Source: Flavobacteria bacterium RIFCSPLOWO2_12_FULL_35_11
GTDB lineage: Bacteria; Bacteroidota; Bacteroidia; Flavobacteriales; Flavobacteriaceae
Assembly (NCBI GenBank): GCA_001800975.1
Contig: MGWK01000060.1
Coordinates: 1 to 64,000, forward strand
Reading direction: 5' to 3'
Length of the DNA: 64,000 bases
Shown: positions 1 through 9,458 of the stretch, piece by piece
Position numbering within the stretch: position 1 is the stretch's first letter
Layout of the letters: each line of letters opens with the position of its first letter
Program-made: the position numbers and the translations under genes
The notes under the pieces: generated by a model
What the model was told of the DNA's origin: nothing
Seen by the model: only the letters and a program-made list of their open reading frames with translations
The model's database searches: none

Positions 1-93
1 AGCTTTAACATTGGTTCAATATATCAATAAATTTATATTTGACAGACCAATAAATAATATTAAAATTCAAATAATTTAATTACACCCAACGGG

Positions 94-3000
94 TTATTGT
101 TTAATAATTTTCAGGGTTACAGGCTTGTCTAAATTCACTTTTGCGAAATACAATCCGGTTGGTTTGTTCTCCAAGCTTAACTGTACTCTTCCATAAACAA
201 CCTGATAGGTTTTTACCGAAATCAATTGTGAAAGGATGGAATACAATTCTATCACCACTTCTGTTTGTGAAGTTGGAACCGTGATTTCAAAAGCGCCTCG
301 GGTTGGATTCGGATAAGCAAAAACACCGTCAATGCTATCTATTGTTTTTGAATAGATTCCTTCGCAGGAAACTGCTGTTTTCACTTCCAAAACATCGCCG
401 CTTTTTACTTCAACAGAAAATATTGGTGCACTTGTTTCAAATTGTTCCTGTCCGTTTACAAAAACCGTAAATGGCGCAGTTCCTTTTTCAATTTCAACGG
501 AAGCCTTGCCTGATACAATGTTCGATTTTGCTGAAACCGTTGTTCCTGCAGCCACCTGAACGGTGTAACATTGCTGATAGGTTTGCCCAATTACCCCAAT
601 ACAGAAATTATATGTTCCGGGAGCCAAATTTGTTGGGGTTGAAACAGTGGTTGCATTTGTAAAATTATAACTTACTCCATTTATTGTGGTGGTATAATTT
701 AGTGCAGCTACTGCCGTAATTTTAACCTGTCCGTTGTTTTTACCAGGGCAGGTTTCGCTAATTACTTCTACCGTAAAATTATTTGACGGCAAGGTAAAAC
801 AACCCAAAGCATCTACCAAGGAACCCGGAGTTGTGTTAAGACATTGGTCTACATTATTCATAACCCCATCATTGTCATCATCATTAACATTTATAATTGG
901 AACTCCACAAATTTCAAGACTCCAACTATTGATTGTTCCAATATCCTCAGGACCAGAATCTACCGCTTTTAAAATCCATTCTCCTACTGATTCCTCATTA
1001 TTGAATATAGACAATGATCCTTCAGGCGTGAAAGTACCGGTATAAGGAGCAGTTCCCAAACTAATTGTGTTTAAAGCGCTATCGTCAAAAACTGTATTTG
1101 TGTAATTAGCGCCATCATCTTGTCGGCTTGCCACTAAAAGTACCGATTTGCCGCTAGGACTAATCAGCATCAAATCCAAATCGCCTATCCAAGGATGGGT
1201 AATATTTACGGTAACATTTACGTCTCTTATTATCTTGTTGGTTGCGATAAGGATTTTTGAAGAAACTCCTGCAGCATTGTTGTCGGGAATATTTTGGGGA
1301 ACATCCGCAGAATTACTGGTATCGCACACGTCATTTTCAGTAGTGAATTTAAATATGTTAGAAAAGGCACTCTCACCGCACTCATTAATTGATTTAACTC
1401 GCCAAAAATAGGTTGTTTTAGGCTGTAAATTTTGAGGAATATAGGTACTTACATTTACATTGGCAGATTCTAATATGTTGCCAAAACCAGCATCTTCAGC
1501 TATTTGAACATCATAACTTGTTGCATTAAAATCGTCATTCCAATTTAAATAAAAGGGTTTCAAAACATCAATCTCATTATTAGCAGGTGAAACCAATGTT
1601 GGTGCTAAAACCGTTGCGCTATAAACACCTAAATTTACAACTGTTGTTTTTGTTACCGAAGCCGATGTCCCTTTTATTGACACATCATAAATTCCCGCAA
1701 TGGCAATTCCGCTAATGGTGACCTGAACACTTGTGTTGTTGGCGGTTGCAGTCGCAGGGTTAAAGGTAACTGTTGAGCCTGCCGGATTTCCGGTGGCAGA
1801 AAAAGTTGTCAATTCATTAAATCCCAAAAAAGTATTATAAGTAAATGTATAAACCGCATTGTTTGGAATACACACATTTTTAGAATAAGCGGCAAAATTC
1901 ATAATAAATTCAGAAGTTTGAATTGTAATGTTTTTGGCGTTTATCGAATAAAAAATATTTTCTGCGCTTTCAACTTTAATACGCGCCTTATTGGTTGCAT
2001 TATTCGGAACAACAATTTCATGCGACCCGTCATTTGCCACATTTGAAGCTAACGTGATCGGAAAAGTTAAACCTGCATCAGTAGACAGAAGAATATTGAC
2101 AAAAGAACAATTTACCGGAGCCAAATTGCTATTGGCAACATCCCATGTTATTGTTTGGGCTGTTCCTGCGCCCCAAATTACATCGGTAGATTGAGAAGTA
2201 ACTTTAAACGGTCCAGAACCTGCAACAAAAGTGACCACAGTTTCCTTGCTTGCCGATTGTCCGCCGATACTGTTATTGTCCCTAACATTTACCCCAAATC
2301 TCATGGTTCTGCCAACAGAAGGCAATACTTCCCAAGGATTTGATAAAAATCCGCTTATAATCGTTGCCTGATTTGGAAAATAACGCTTTGAAGTAACAAT
2401 TGGAGGAATTGATCTAAATGCCGGACCTCCAGTAGCGGTTGACACCAATGGATATGCCGTAATTTCCGTGTCCAACTGTTCCCATGTATACGTTAAATTA
2501 TCGCCATTACTGTCTGATGCATTGGCATTTAATATAAAAGGCGTAGAAATTGGAATCGTATAATTTGGCAAGTCATTTATTATTGGTACATTATTTCCAG
2601 TTACGGAAATTGCCCCGCATTTACTGTTTCCCGTTGAAATATTTGCCCACATTTCTCTAATGCTCACCAGATGAAAATAAAAATCTGCATCAGCCTGCAC
2701 ATTTTGTGGGGCACAAAGTCCGGCATAAGCCATAATAGTTGACCCGCTTCCCGGCTCTACTGCAGTCCCTAAGTTTCTATTGGCACCGGCACAATTCCCT
2801 GCATCTCCGTTAAAAGTGTGATGGGCACCATATTGATGTCCCATTTCGTGCGTAACGTAATCTATGTCATAAGCATCTCCAATTGGGCTTGGTAAACCTG
2901 TAATTCCTCTTGCTTTATAATTCACGTCACAAGGGGAATTTAGCTGCGCCAAACCACCGCCTCCGGTGCTAAAAGTGTGCCCAATATCATAATTTGCTGT

Positions 3001-3921
3001 TCCTATATTAAAATCTATAACCGTTTGACTTTCATCTATTAATGTATTGGAATCATTATTTGTAAAAGGATCTGTGACTGCATCCAAAAATATTACAGCC
3101 GTATTGCTGGCCACCAAAACCATAGTTAAGGCAACTTCTCTTTCAAAAATCCCGTTCACTCTTGTCATTGTTGTGACAATTGCCGATAAAACTGCTGCTT
3201 TTTTTTCGGCGTCTGTAGCTGAAGGGCTAATATTTTGCCTGGTTAAATGAAACTGCGAATATTCACCGGTTGTGGCAACAGCCAGTCTAAAAGTTCTTAA
3301 TTTTCCGTCATTGGCATTATCTTCTTTAGCCGAAGATGTTGCTGTGCTCGATTTTTGGGAAGTGTTTGCCTCATCAAACTTACATTCGAATGGTTCTATG
3401 GAAGGCAAATTTTTATTCGAATAAACGATGTAGGAATCGTTGCTTTCGGTATAAGGATCAATATAAACGGTTCCTTCGGCATTTCGTAAAACCATGGCAT
3501 GCAAGCCTTGTGTCGTTAAGCTGAATCTTATTACAGAACCCGGATTGTCAATTCCTTTACCAACATAAGACCTGATATTTGGATATTGTTTTTGCAGACT
3601 TTCATCGAGAATTGAAGCCTCAAAAATTTGGTATTTTTCTAAATTCCCTTTTTCATTGGGGAAGCTTATCACCGCATTCGATTTTTCTATATTACCCTTT
3701 CGTTTTGGCGCATTATTTAACCTGCTTTTGAACAGATTTATATTTAGCTGATAGGTTTCAAATTTATTTGGGATGGATTTTCTGGCTAATTTTTTTGAAG
3801 TGCTTTTCTCAAAATCAGTTTTTTTAGTCCACAATTCATCCGAATTTTGGGCTGAAACAGCAAAAAATAGAAGACACAGGGAAAGTGTTAAGAGGAACTG
3901 TTTTTTATAATGTTGTTTCAT
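94..3921 (-). CDS. Secreted reprolysin-like metalloprotease with P-domain and T9SS sorting tail
   Basis: A 1275-aa extracellular zinc endopeptidase. Residues 1-25 form a Sec signal peptide, followed by a propeptide-like region to about 200. The metzincin zinc site HEMGHQYGAHH (pattern HExxHxxGxxH) starts at residue 358, and a Met-turn-like STIMAYAG lies near 395. A fibronectin-III-like domain lies near 770-860, a proprotein-convertase P-domain near 870-1010 and a thrombospondin-3-like Asp-rich calcium loop (DDDNDGV) after it. The last ~80 residues (YPNPTRG... ending KIIKQ) are a type A T9SS sorting domain, so export across the outer membrane by T9SS is expected. It is a single gene divergent from ribF. 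The family assignment (M12B-like) rests on the zinc motif; substrate is unknown. Confidence 0.93.
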   Translation of the reverse strand: MKQHYKKQFLLTLSLCLLFFAVSAQNSDELWTKKTDFEKSTSKKLARKSIPNKFETYQLNINLFKSRLNNAPKRKGNIEKSNAVISFPNEKGNLEKYQIFEASILDESLQKQYPNIRSYVGKGIDNPGSVIRFSLTTQGLHAMVLRNAEGTVYIDPYTESNDSYIVYSNKNLPSIEPFECKFDEANTSQKSSTATSSAKEDNANDGKLRTFRLAVATTGEYSQFHLTRQNISPSATDAEKKAAVLSAIVTTMTRVNGIFEREVALTMVLVASNTAVIFLDAVTDPFTNNDSNTLIDESQTVIDFNIGTANYDIGHTFSTGGGGLAQLNSPCDVNYKARGITGLPSPIGDAYDIDYVTHEMGHQYGAHHTFNGDAGNCAGANRNLGTAVEPGSGSTIMAYAGLCAPQNVQADADFYFHLVSIREMWANISTGNSKCGAISVTGNNVPIINDLPNYTIPISTPFILNANASDSNGDNLTYTWEQLDTEITAYPLVSTATGGPAFRSIPPIVTSKRYFPNQATIISGFLSNPWEVLPSVGRTMRFGVNVRDNNSIGGQSASKETVVTFVAGSGPFKVTSQSTDVIWGAGTAQTITWDVANSNLAPVNCSFVNILLSTDAGLTFPITLASNVANDGSHEIVVPNNATNKARIKVESAENIFYSINAKNITIQTSEFIMNFAAYSKNVCIPNNAVYTFTYNTFLGFNELTTFSATGNPAGSTVTFNPATATANNTSVQVTISGIAIAGIYDVSIKGTSASVTKTTVVNLGVYSATVLAPTLVSPANNEIDVLKPFYLNWNDDFNATSYDVQIAEDAGFGNILESANVNVSTYIPQNLQPKTTYFWRVKSINECGESAFSNIFKFTTENDVCDTSNSADVPQNIPDNNAAGVSSKILIATNKIIRDVNVTVNITHPWIGDLDLMLISPSGKSVLLVASRQDDGANYTNTVFDDSALNTISLGTAPYTGTFTPEGSLSIFNNEESVGEWILKAVDSGPEDIGTINSWSLEICGVPIINVNDDDNDGVMNNVDQCLNTTPGSLVDALGCFTLPSNNFTVEVISETCPGKNNGQVKITAVAALNYTTTINGVSYNFTNATTVSTPTNLAPGTYNFCIGVIGQTYQQCYTVQVAAGTTVSAKSNIVSGKASVEIEKGTAPFTVFVNGQEQFETSAPIFSVEVKSGDVLEVKTAVSCEGIYSKTIDSIDGVFAYPNPTRGAFEITVPTSQTEVVIELYSILSQLISVKTYQVVYGRVQLSLENKPTGLYFAKVNLDKPVTLKIIKQ

Positions 3922-4035
3922 AAATCATTTGCTGTTGGAAAGTGTCGAAATCACAAATATAGAATGATATTCTTTTGTGCGCAATTTAAATGCCAAATTA
4001 ATCTCACACATCAATCTCGTTTTAATTAATTAAAG

Positions 4036-4043
4036 TAATTTTG
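4036..4043 (+). promoter_or_regulatory. Candidate Bacteroidota -7 box for ribF
   Basis: TAATTTTG matches the TAnnTTTG -7 consensus and lies 31 bases before the TTG start. No clear TTG -33 element is seen at 19-21 bases upstream, so this is a partial match. I see no FMN riboswitch-like structure here. Confidence 0.4.
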
Positions 4044-4074
4044 TAACCCATAAATAACCAAACCTATTTTCAAA

Positions 4075-5016
4075 TTGAAAATTTATACCGATTTATCTAA
4101 CTACACTTCAAAAAACAAAACTTTTGTTACCATTGGTACATTTGACGGCGTGCATGTTGGACATCAAAAAGTTTTGTCGAACCTTATCAATAGCGCAAAA
4201 AAGGACAATGCCACAGCGGTATTGTTAACTTTTTTTCCGCATCCCCGAATGGTTTTGCAGAAAGATACGAGTATCAAATTGATCAATACGATTGATGAAC
4301 GCATTAAATTGTTGGAAAAAACAGGCTTAGACGCCTTGGTGATTCATGAATTTACAAAAGATTTTGCCGAAAAAACCGCTTTAGATTTTGTAAAAAATGT
4401 CTTAGTCGACAACCTGAAAATATCAAAATTAATCATTGGTTACGACCATCGCTTCGGAAAAAACAGGGAAGGTAATTTTGAACAATTAACCGCCTTCGGA
4501 AAAACTTTTGGTTTTGAAGTGAGCAAAATCCCCCAGCAGGAAATTGACCATATCACCATTAGTTCCACGAAAATCAGAAAAGCCATTGAACTTGGCAACA
4601 TTGAGGAAGCAAACCGCAATTTGGGATATGCTTTTATGCTTACGGGAGAAATTGTAAAAGGAAACAATCTTGGAGAAAAAATTGGATTCCCAACCGCAAA
4701 TTTAGCCATCAAGGAAACCTATAAATTGTTGCCGAAAACCGGTTCTTATATTGTTAAATCGGAACTTGAAAATGAAACTGTTTATGGGATGATGAATATT
4801 GGATTCAACCCAACGGTAAAGGGAAAAACCCAAACCATCGAAATTCATTTTTTTAACTTCAACAAAGATTTATACGGCAAAAAAATTCAAATTGATGTGC
4901 TGAAATTTTTACGGGATGAACAAAAATTTGATTCTGTTGAAGACCTTAAAAATCAGTTGGAGAAAGACAAACAAAAATCCTTAAAAATTATACAAGACAA
5001 TCTTTTTGAAGTTTAA
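4075..5016 (+). CDS. ribF: Bifunctional riboflavin kinase / FAD synthetase
   Basis: 313 aa. Converts riboflavin to FMN and FMN to FAD in the cytoplasm. The N-terminal nucleotidyltransferase half has TIGTFDGVHVGHQ (residues ~20-32) with the HxGH signature, and ISSTKIR near 163 fits the ISSTxIR motif. The C-terminal flavokinase half has GEKIGFPTANL near 201-211 and GFNPTVKG near 242. The length is normal for RibF. The start is TTG: no ATG lies upstream in frame, and the KIYTDLSNY N-terminus is placed normally before the first motif. It is followed after 18 bases by a lipoprotein gene, likely co-transcribed. Confidence 0.96.
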   Translation: MKIYTDLSNYTSKNKTFVTIGTFDGVHVGHQKVLSNLINSAKKDNATAVLLTFFPHPRMVLQKDTSIKLINTIDERIKLLEKTGLDALVIHEFTKDFAEKTALDFVKNVLVDNLKISKLIIGYDHRFGKNREGNFEQLTAFGKTFGFEVSKIPQQEIDHITISSTKIRKAIELGNIEEANRNLGYAFMLTGEIVKGNNLGEKIGFPTANLAIKETYKLLPKTGSYIVKSELENETVYGMMNIGFNPTVKGKTQTIEIHFFNFNKDLYGKKIQIDVLKFLRDEQKFDSVEDLKNQLEKDKQKSLKIIQDNLFEV

Positions 5017-5034
5017 AAACCTTAATTTCTACTA

Positions 5035-5583
5035 ATGAAAAAACTGCTGCCATTACTCCTTTTACTAATTGTTTCGTGCAAATCAACTAAAAATACAAAC
5101 GCAGCTTTTGAGGCCAAGGAAGCTTTTTTGATAAATGCGACAAATTGTCCCGAAAATGGCACTTGCACCATTGAGTTGCTGCCCAACAAATCTTTGGAAT
5201 TTAAAAAGGATGAATTTGGCAATTCTTATCCCGTAATTTCTGAAGGAAATAAAACCATTTTTAAATATGTTTATGCTAAAAATCCCCTTCCAAATACCCA
5301 AGACAGCAATTATACGGAACTCGTTTTTGCCGAATTGGATTCAACCATTTCAGCAAAAAAATTGACCAACGAAGCGCTTCAAGACATAAAATTACACTTT
5401 GGCCGTTTGTGCTTTTGCAAAGGCCAAACAGGTTATTATCCCATAAAAAATGGCAATTTTAAAATCTCAAAAGCTTCTAAAAAAGCCTTTAAAATAGACT
5501 TCAATTTTAAGATTGATGAAGTTCCCCAACTTGTTTCAAAAATAAATGAAACCGTTTGTGTTAAATCAAATGAAACTAAATAG
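5035..5583 (+). CDS. Small lipoprotein of unknown function
   Basis: 182 aa. An N-terminal lipoprotein signal (MKKLLPLLLLLIVSCKS, lipobox ending at Cys15) predicts a lipid-anchored envelope protein. The mature part contains four more cysteines, including a CxCK pattern (LCFCKG), and a Lys-rich C-terminal region. I recognise no domain. It is 18 bases after ribF and 53 bases before the serS ATG, so it probably belongs to the ribF transcript. No function can be stated. Confidence 0.8.
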   Translation: MKKLLPLLLLLIVSCKSTKNTNAAFEAKEAFLINATNCPENGTCTIELLPNKSLEFKKDEFGNSYPVISEGNKTIFKYVYAKNPLPNTQDSNYTELVFAELDSTISAKKLTNEALQDIKLHFGRLCFCKGQTGYYPIKNGNFKISKASKKAFKIDFNFKIDEVPQLVSKINETVCVKSNETK

Positions 5584-5604
5584 TTTCTTTTCACTTCAAT
5601 TTCT

Positions 5605-5612
5605 TAAATTTG
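5605..5612 (+). promoter_or_regulatory. Candidate -7 box for serS
   Basis: TAAATTTG fits TAnnTTTG and lies 24 bases before the serS ATG. It overlaps the TTG chosen by the ORF track, which argues that TTG is not the start. The -33 element is weak. Confidence 0.35.
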
Positions 5613-5636
5613 CCTTTTAATCAAAGGATAAAACCC

Positions 5637-6911
5637 ATGTTACAAGTAGCGTTTATTAGAGAAAACAGGGAAACTGTTTTAAAAGGTTTGAACAAAAGAA
5701 ATTTTAAAAATGCCGAAGAAATGGTTGATAAAACCATTTTGGCTGATGAAGAAAGAAGGGCCATTCAAACAGAACTGGATGCTATTTTAGCCGAATCGAA
5801 CAAACTTTCAAAAGATATTGGCGACTTGTTTAAATCGGGCGAAACCCAAAAAGCCGCTATTTTAAAGCAAAAAACCATTCAGTTAAAAGATAAATCGAAA
5901 GAATTAACCGAAAATCTTCAGCAAAAAGCAACCGAGTTGCAGGAATTATTATACTTAATTCCTAATATCCCAAATGAAATTGTGCCCGAAGGAACTTCCG
6001 CAGAAGACAACCTAAACATTTTTCAGGAAGGTGAAATTCCGAAATTGCACGAAGGCGCCATGCCGCATTGGGAATTGGCAAAAAAATACGACATTATCGA
6101 TTTTGAACTGGGCAATAAAATCGCTGGCGCAGGTTTTCCCGTTTACAAAGGAAAAGGGGCAAAATTGCAACGCGCATTGATCAATTATTTTTTGGATAAA
6201 AATACCGCTGCCGGTTATGATGAGGTTCAGGTTCCTCATTTGGTGAATGAAGCATCGGGATTTGGAACCGGACAATTGCCCGATAAAGAAGGGCAAATGT
6301 ATCATGACGCCACAGATAATTTATATTTAATTCCCACTGCGGAAGTACCTGTTACCAATCTTTACAGGGATGTTATTTTAAAAGAAGAAGATTTTCCCAT
6401 TCGCAAAACTGCCTATACGCCTTGTTTTAGGCGTGAAGCAGGTTCTTATGGCGCACACGTTCGCGGGCTGAACAGATTGCATCAATTTGACAAAGTTGAA
6501 ATCGTGAGAATTGAACATCCGTCAAATTCTTATGCGGCTTTAGAGTTGATGGTAAATCACGTAAAAGGAATTTTGCAGGAATTGAAATTGCCTTACAGAA
6601 TATTGCGTTTGTGTGGTGGAGATATGGGATTTACCTCAGCGTTAACCTATGATTTCGAGGTATTTTCAACAGCGCAAGACCGTTGGTTGGAAATAAGTTC
6701 AGTATCAAATTTCGAAACATTTCAGGCAAACCGACTGAAACTTCGATTTAAAAACAAAGAAGGAAAAACCGAACTGGCGCATACGCTCAACGGAAGTTCA
6801 TTGGCGTTGCCGCGTGTTTTGGCCGGCTTATTGGAAAATTGCCAAACGCCCGAAGGAATTAAAATTCCCGATGCTTTGGTGCCATATTGCGGATTTGAAT
6901 TCATTAATTAG
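5637..6911 (+). CDS. serS: Seryl-tRNA synthetase
   Basis: 424 aa from the ATG at 5637. Charges tRNA-Ser with serine and supplies Ser-tRNA(Sec)-type reactions where present. An N-terminal long helical arm (coiled coil, ~30-110) is followed by the class II catalytic core: motif 2 (TPCFRREAGSYG) and motif 3 near the end (GSSLALPRVLAGLLE). The ORF-track start at 5610 is a TTG that adds nine non-conserved residues and overlaps a promoter-like -7 box, so ATG 5637 is preferred. Length and motifs are typical. Its last 8 bases overlap a small ORF on the other strand. Confidence 0.97.
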   Translation: MLQVAFIRENRETVLKGLNKRNFKNAEEMVDKTILADEERRAIQTELDAILAESNKLSKDIGDLFKSGETQKAAILKQKTIQLKDKSKELTENLQQKATELQELLYLIPNIPNEIVPEGTSAEDNLNIFQEGEIPKLHEGAMPHWELAKKYDIIDFELGNKIAGAGFPVYKGKGAKLQRALINYFLDKNTAAGYDEVQVPHLVNEASGFGTGQLPDKEGQMYHDATDNLYLIPTAEVPVTNLYRDVILKEEDFPIRKTAYTPCFRREAGSYGAHVRGLNRLHQFDKVEIVRIEHPSNSYAALELMVNHVKGILQELKLPYRILRLCGGDMGFTSALTYDFEVFSTAQDRWLEISSVSNFETFQANRLKLRFKNKEGKTELAHTLNGSSLALPRVLAGLLENCQTPEGIKIPDALVPYCGFEFIN

Positions 6912-7047
6912 CGCAAATAGTATACATTAATTTTTTGTAACTGTTCATTTCAATCAATGCTTCAAAATAAGCATTCAATTGTCCGTTTTTCATAAAATCT
7001 AATGCGCTATTTCTTTTTGTTTCGTAATTTTCAACCAATGCTTTCAT
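6904..7047 (-). CDS. Small 47-residue ORF, tail-to-tail with serS
   Basis: Too short for the ORF track. It reads from ATG at 7047 to TAA at 6904 and translates to 47 residues beginning MKALVENYETKRNSAL and ending MYTICAN. The composition is that of a real soluble alpha-helical protein (charged/amphipathic alternation, no low complexity), unlike typical shadow ORFs. It fills most of the serS-TPR gap and its stop region overlaps the serS stop by 8 bases. I recall similar short proteins in other Flavobacteriia but cannot verify this here. Function unknown. Confidence 0.6.
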   Translation of the reverse strand: MKALVENYETKRNSALDFMKNGQLNAYFEALIEMNSYKKLMYTICAN

Positions 7048-7154
7048 GACCTGATATTAAAGGGTTCTTTCTAAAAAGACTTTTTACGCGTAAATTTGTA
7101 ACAGGGCGACTCAGAAAATTACTTTAATTATAAAAACTTTAACACTTGTTTAAT

Positions 7155-7162
7155 TATCTTTG
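7155..7162 (+). promoter_or_regulatory. Candidate -7 box for the TPR gene
   Basis: TATCTTTG matches TAnnTTTG and lies 18 bases before the ATG at 7181. It contains the TTG used by the ORF track, which supports the ATG as true start. Another TAAATTTG lies at 7091-7098 beside a TTACGCGTAA palindrome. Confidence 0.4.
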
Positions 7163-7180
7163 AAATGTAAAAAGTACTTC

Positions 7181-8956
7181 ATGCGCTACACTTTAATCCT
7201 ATTTATCTGTTGTTTTTCCCTGCAAATTTATGCACAGGAACCTCAATTGGCGTCCCAATATTTTAGGAATGGAGAGTATGAAAAAGCGGCATCCATTTAT
7301 AAAATTTTGTATGAGAAAAATCCGTTAAACAATAATTATATAAATTCTTTAATCGACTGCTATCAGCAATTGGAAAAATTTGAAGAAATCGATAAAATTG
7401 TCGCCAAACAATTAAAAAGTTATCCCAATCAGGAGTATTTGTACGTTGAAATGGGCTACAATTACCAATTGCAAAACCTTCAGGAAAAAGCGGTTCCTTA
7501 TTATGAAAAAGCCTTGCTCACCATTGAAAAATTGCCAAATTCTGGCTATTTAATCGGGAAAACTTTTCAGGACAATTACCTTCTTGATTATGCGCTGCTT
7601 GCCTACAAAAAAACCATGGATGTAAATCCGAATGCCGATTACAACTTTCAAATTGCTTCAATTTACAGTGAAAAAGGAGAATTGGAAAATATGTTTAACA
7701 CCTATTTAGACCTTATTGAAACAAATGAAAATTACGAATCTATTGCAAAAAGTTATATTGGAAAATTTATTACCGACGATGCCTTTAGTGAACCCAATAT
7801 TTTACTGAAAAAACTCTTGCTGAAACGCTCCCAAAACAATCCAAATAATAATTGGAATATGCTTTTGAGCTGGCTTTTTATTCAACAAAAAGATTATGAC
7901 AAAGCGCTTGTTCAGGAAAAAGCGCTTCATAAAAGAAATTTGGAAAATATAAACGGCATTGTAGAACTTGGAAAAATCACCTTTGAGAACAATGATTTTG
8001 AAGCCACAAAAAACTGCTTCAGCTATGTGCTGGAAAATGCGGTAAATTTAGAAACCGAATTAATTGCCAAATTGTATTTGCTTCAGGTTGCCATTAAAAC
8101 CAACGCCGCAAATGAAACTGTTGAGACCCAATTTCAGCAATTGTTTAACCAATATGGAAAAAATAGCGCCACCCTGAATATCCAAGCCATTTATGCGGAA
8201 TTTCTGGCCTTCAAAAAAAATGAAGCCGAACAAGCAATTTCGGTTTTAAAGGATGCACTGAAATTGCCCATCAACGAATTTCAAAAAGGATATTTAAAAA
8301 CAAAACTAGCCGATATTTTGGTGTTTACCAACAAATTCAGCAGCGCTTTAATTTATTACACGCAGGTGCAAAACGATTTAAAAAATCACACAATCGGGCA
8401 AACAGCGCGGTTTAAAATTGCACAAACTTCCTATTTCAAAGGAGATTTTGAATGGGCACAGTCGCAGTTGAGCGTACTGAAAAAATCCACTTCACAACTC
8501 ATCGCCAACGATGCGCTGGCTTTAAATTTGCTCATTACCGACAATGCGGTAAAAGACAGTTTAAAAATTGCCCTGAAAAAATATGCCGTTGCCGATTTGC
8601 TTTCCTATCAAAACAAAAATATGCAGGCCATTGATACTTTAGCCTTTGTGCTTAAGCAATATAAAGGACATCCCATTGAAGATGAAGCTCTTTTTAAGCA
8701 AGCGCAGCTGTTTGAAAAAATAAATCAGTTCACAAATGCAGAAAACAACTACTTACAAGTCATTAATCTGAATAAAGATGATATTTTAGCCGATGACGCC
8801 CATTATTATTTGGGGGAATTGTATTTAAACAAATTAAACGCCGTTGAAAAAGCCAAAGAATACTATCAAAAAATTATATTTAATTATCCCTCAAGTATTT
8901 ATGTAGTGGATGCCCGTAAAAAATTCAGGAAACTACGAGGCGATGAGGTGAATTAG
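7181..8956 (+). CDS. Exported tetratricopeptide repeat protein
   Basis: 591 aa from ATG 7181 (MRYTLILFICCFS), which gives a proper signal peptide ending near IYAQ. The ORF-track start 21 bases upstream is a TTG inside a promoter-like box. The rest is helical with multiple TPR-type repeats: an N-terminal set (YFRNGEYEKAASIYK near 25-40, then repeats to ~190) and a C-terminal set resembling YbgF/BamD-like repeats (ADDAHYYLGELYLNK, EKAKEYYQKIIFNYP). TPRs mediate protein-protein contacts. Location is predicted periplasmic; the partner is unknown. It is the first gene before DUF4286-rsmA-mgtE. Confidence 0.85.
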   Translation: MRYTLILFICCFSLQIYAQEPQLASQYFRNGEYEKAASIYKILYEKNPLNNNYINSLIDCYQQLEKFEEIDKIVAKQLKSYPNQEYLYVEMGYNYQLQNLQEKAVPYYEKALLTIEKLPNSGYLIGKTFQDNYLLDYALLAYKKTMDVNPNADYNFQIASIYSEKGELENMFNTYLDLIETNENYESIAKSYIGKFITDDAFSEPNILLKKLLLKRSQNNPNNNWNMLLSWLFIQQKDYDKALVQEKALHKRNLENINGIVELGKITFENNDFEATKNCFSYVLENAVNLETELIAKLYLLQVAIKTNAANETVETQFQQLFNQYGKNSATLNIQAIYAEFLAFKKNEAEQAISVLKDALKLPINEFQKGYLKTKLADILVFTNKFSSALIYYTQVQNDLKNHTIGQTARFKIAQTSYFKGDFEWAQSQLSVLKKSTSQLIANDALALNLLITDNAVKDSLKIALKKYAVADLLSYQNKNMQAIDTLAFVLKQYKGHPIEDEALFKQAQLFEKINQFTNAENNYLQVINLNKDDILADDAHYYLGELYLNKLNAVEKAKEYYQKIIFNYPSSIYVVDARKKFRKLRGDEVN

Positions 8957-9060
8957 GGAATGGGAAAAAGCAAATCCTATCCCCAACCCTTTCCAAAGGA
9001 AAGGGAGTTTGATTTAACTGCCAGAGGAAGTTATTTATTACCTTTAGCAACTCATTTTTT

Positions 9061-9120
9061 TAACTTTTAACTTTTAACTTTTAACTTTTAACTTTTAACT
9101 TTTAACTTTTAACTTTTAAT
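9061..9120 (+). repeat. Perfect heptamer tandem repeat (TAACTTT) x8 directly before a start codon
   Basis: Eight exact copies of TAACTTT plus TAAT run straight into the ATG at 9121, so the whole 5' leader of the DUF4286 gene is repeat. Copy-number change would alter the leader and promoter spacing. Confidence 0.97.
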
Positions 9121-9453
9121 ATGTATATCTACAACGTTACCACAAATATAGATGAATCCGTTCACGACGAATGGTTGAAATGGATGAAGGAAAAACACAT
9201 CCCCGATATGCTTTCAACAGGAAAATTCATTTACGCTAAAATGAGTCAGGTAATTATTGAGGAAGAAATGGGAGGCACCACCTATTCTGTGCAATACACC
9301 ACCGAAAGTTTGGCAACTTTGCAGGATTATTACAAAGAAGATGCCGCTAGATTGCGTGATGAAGCAACCAAACTCTTTAATGGTAAATTTGTATCGTTCA
9401 GAACCGAATTAAAAATAATCAGCGAACAATTTAGCATGAGCGTTAAAAACTAA
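9121..9453 (+). CDS. DUF4286 family protein
   Basis: 110 aa, cytoplasmic, no signal peptide. The sequence ([21 protein letters not shown], then [17 protein letters not shown] and the C-terminal FRTEL) matches what I know of the DUF4286 family, a small ferredoxin-like alpha/beta fold of unknown function widespread in Bacteroidota. It lies 5 bases upstream of rsmA, so the two are translationally close and probably co-transcribed with mgtE. The leader is entirely the heptamer repeat. No catalytic residues can be named. Confidence 0.85.
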   Translation: MYIYNVTTNIDESVHDEWLKWMKEKHIPDMLSTGKFIYAKMSQVIIEEEMGGTTYSVQYTTESLATLQDYYKEDAARLRDEATKLFNGKFVSFRTELKIISEQFSMSVKN

Positions 9454-9458
9454 CTATA

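Noticed and set aside
3922-4074. FMN riboswitch before ribF
   Set aside because: No conserved RFN-type core seen in the 150 bases upstream; only a -7 box.
9061-9120. CRISPR array
   Set aside because: Direct repeats are 7 bases with no unique spacers; the other repeat families also lack repeat-spacer structure.
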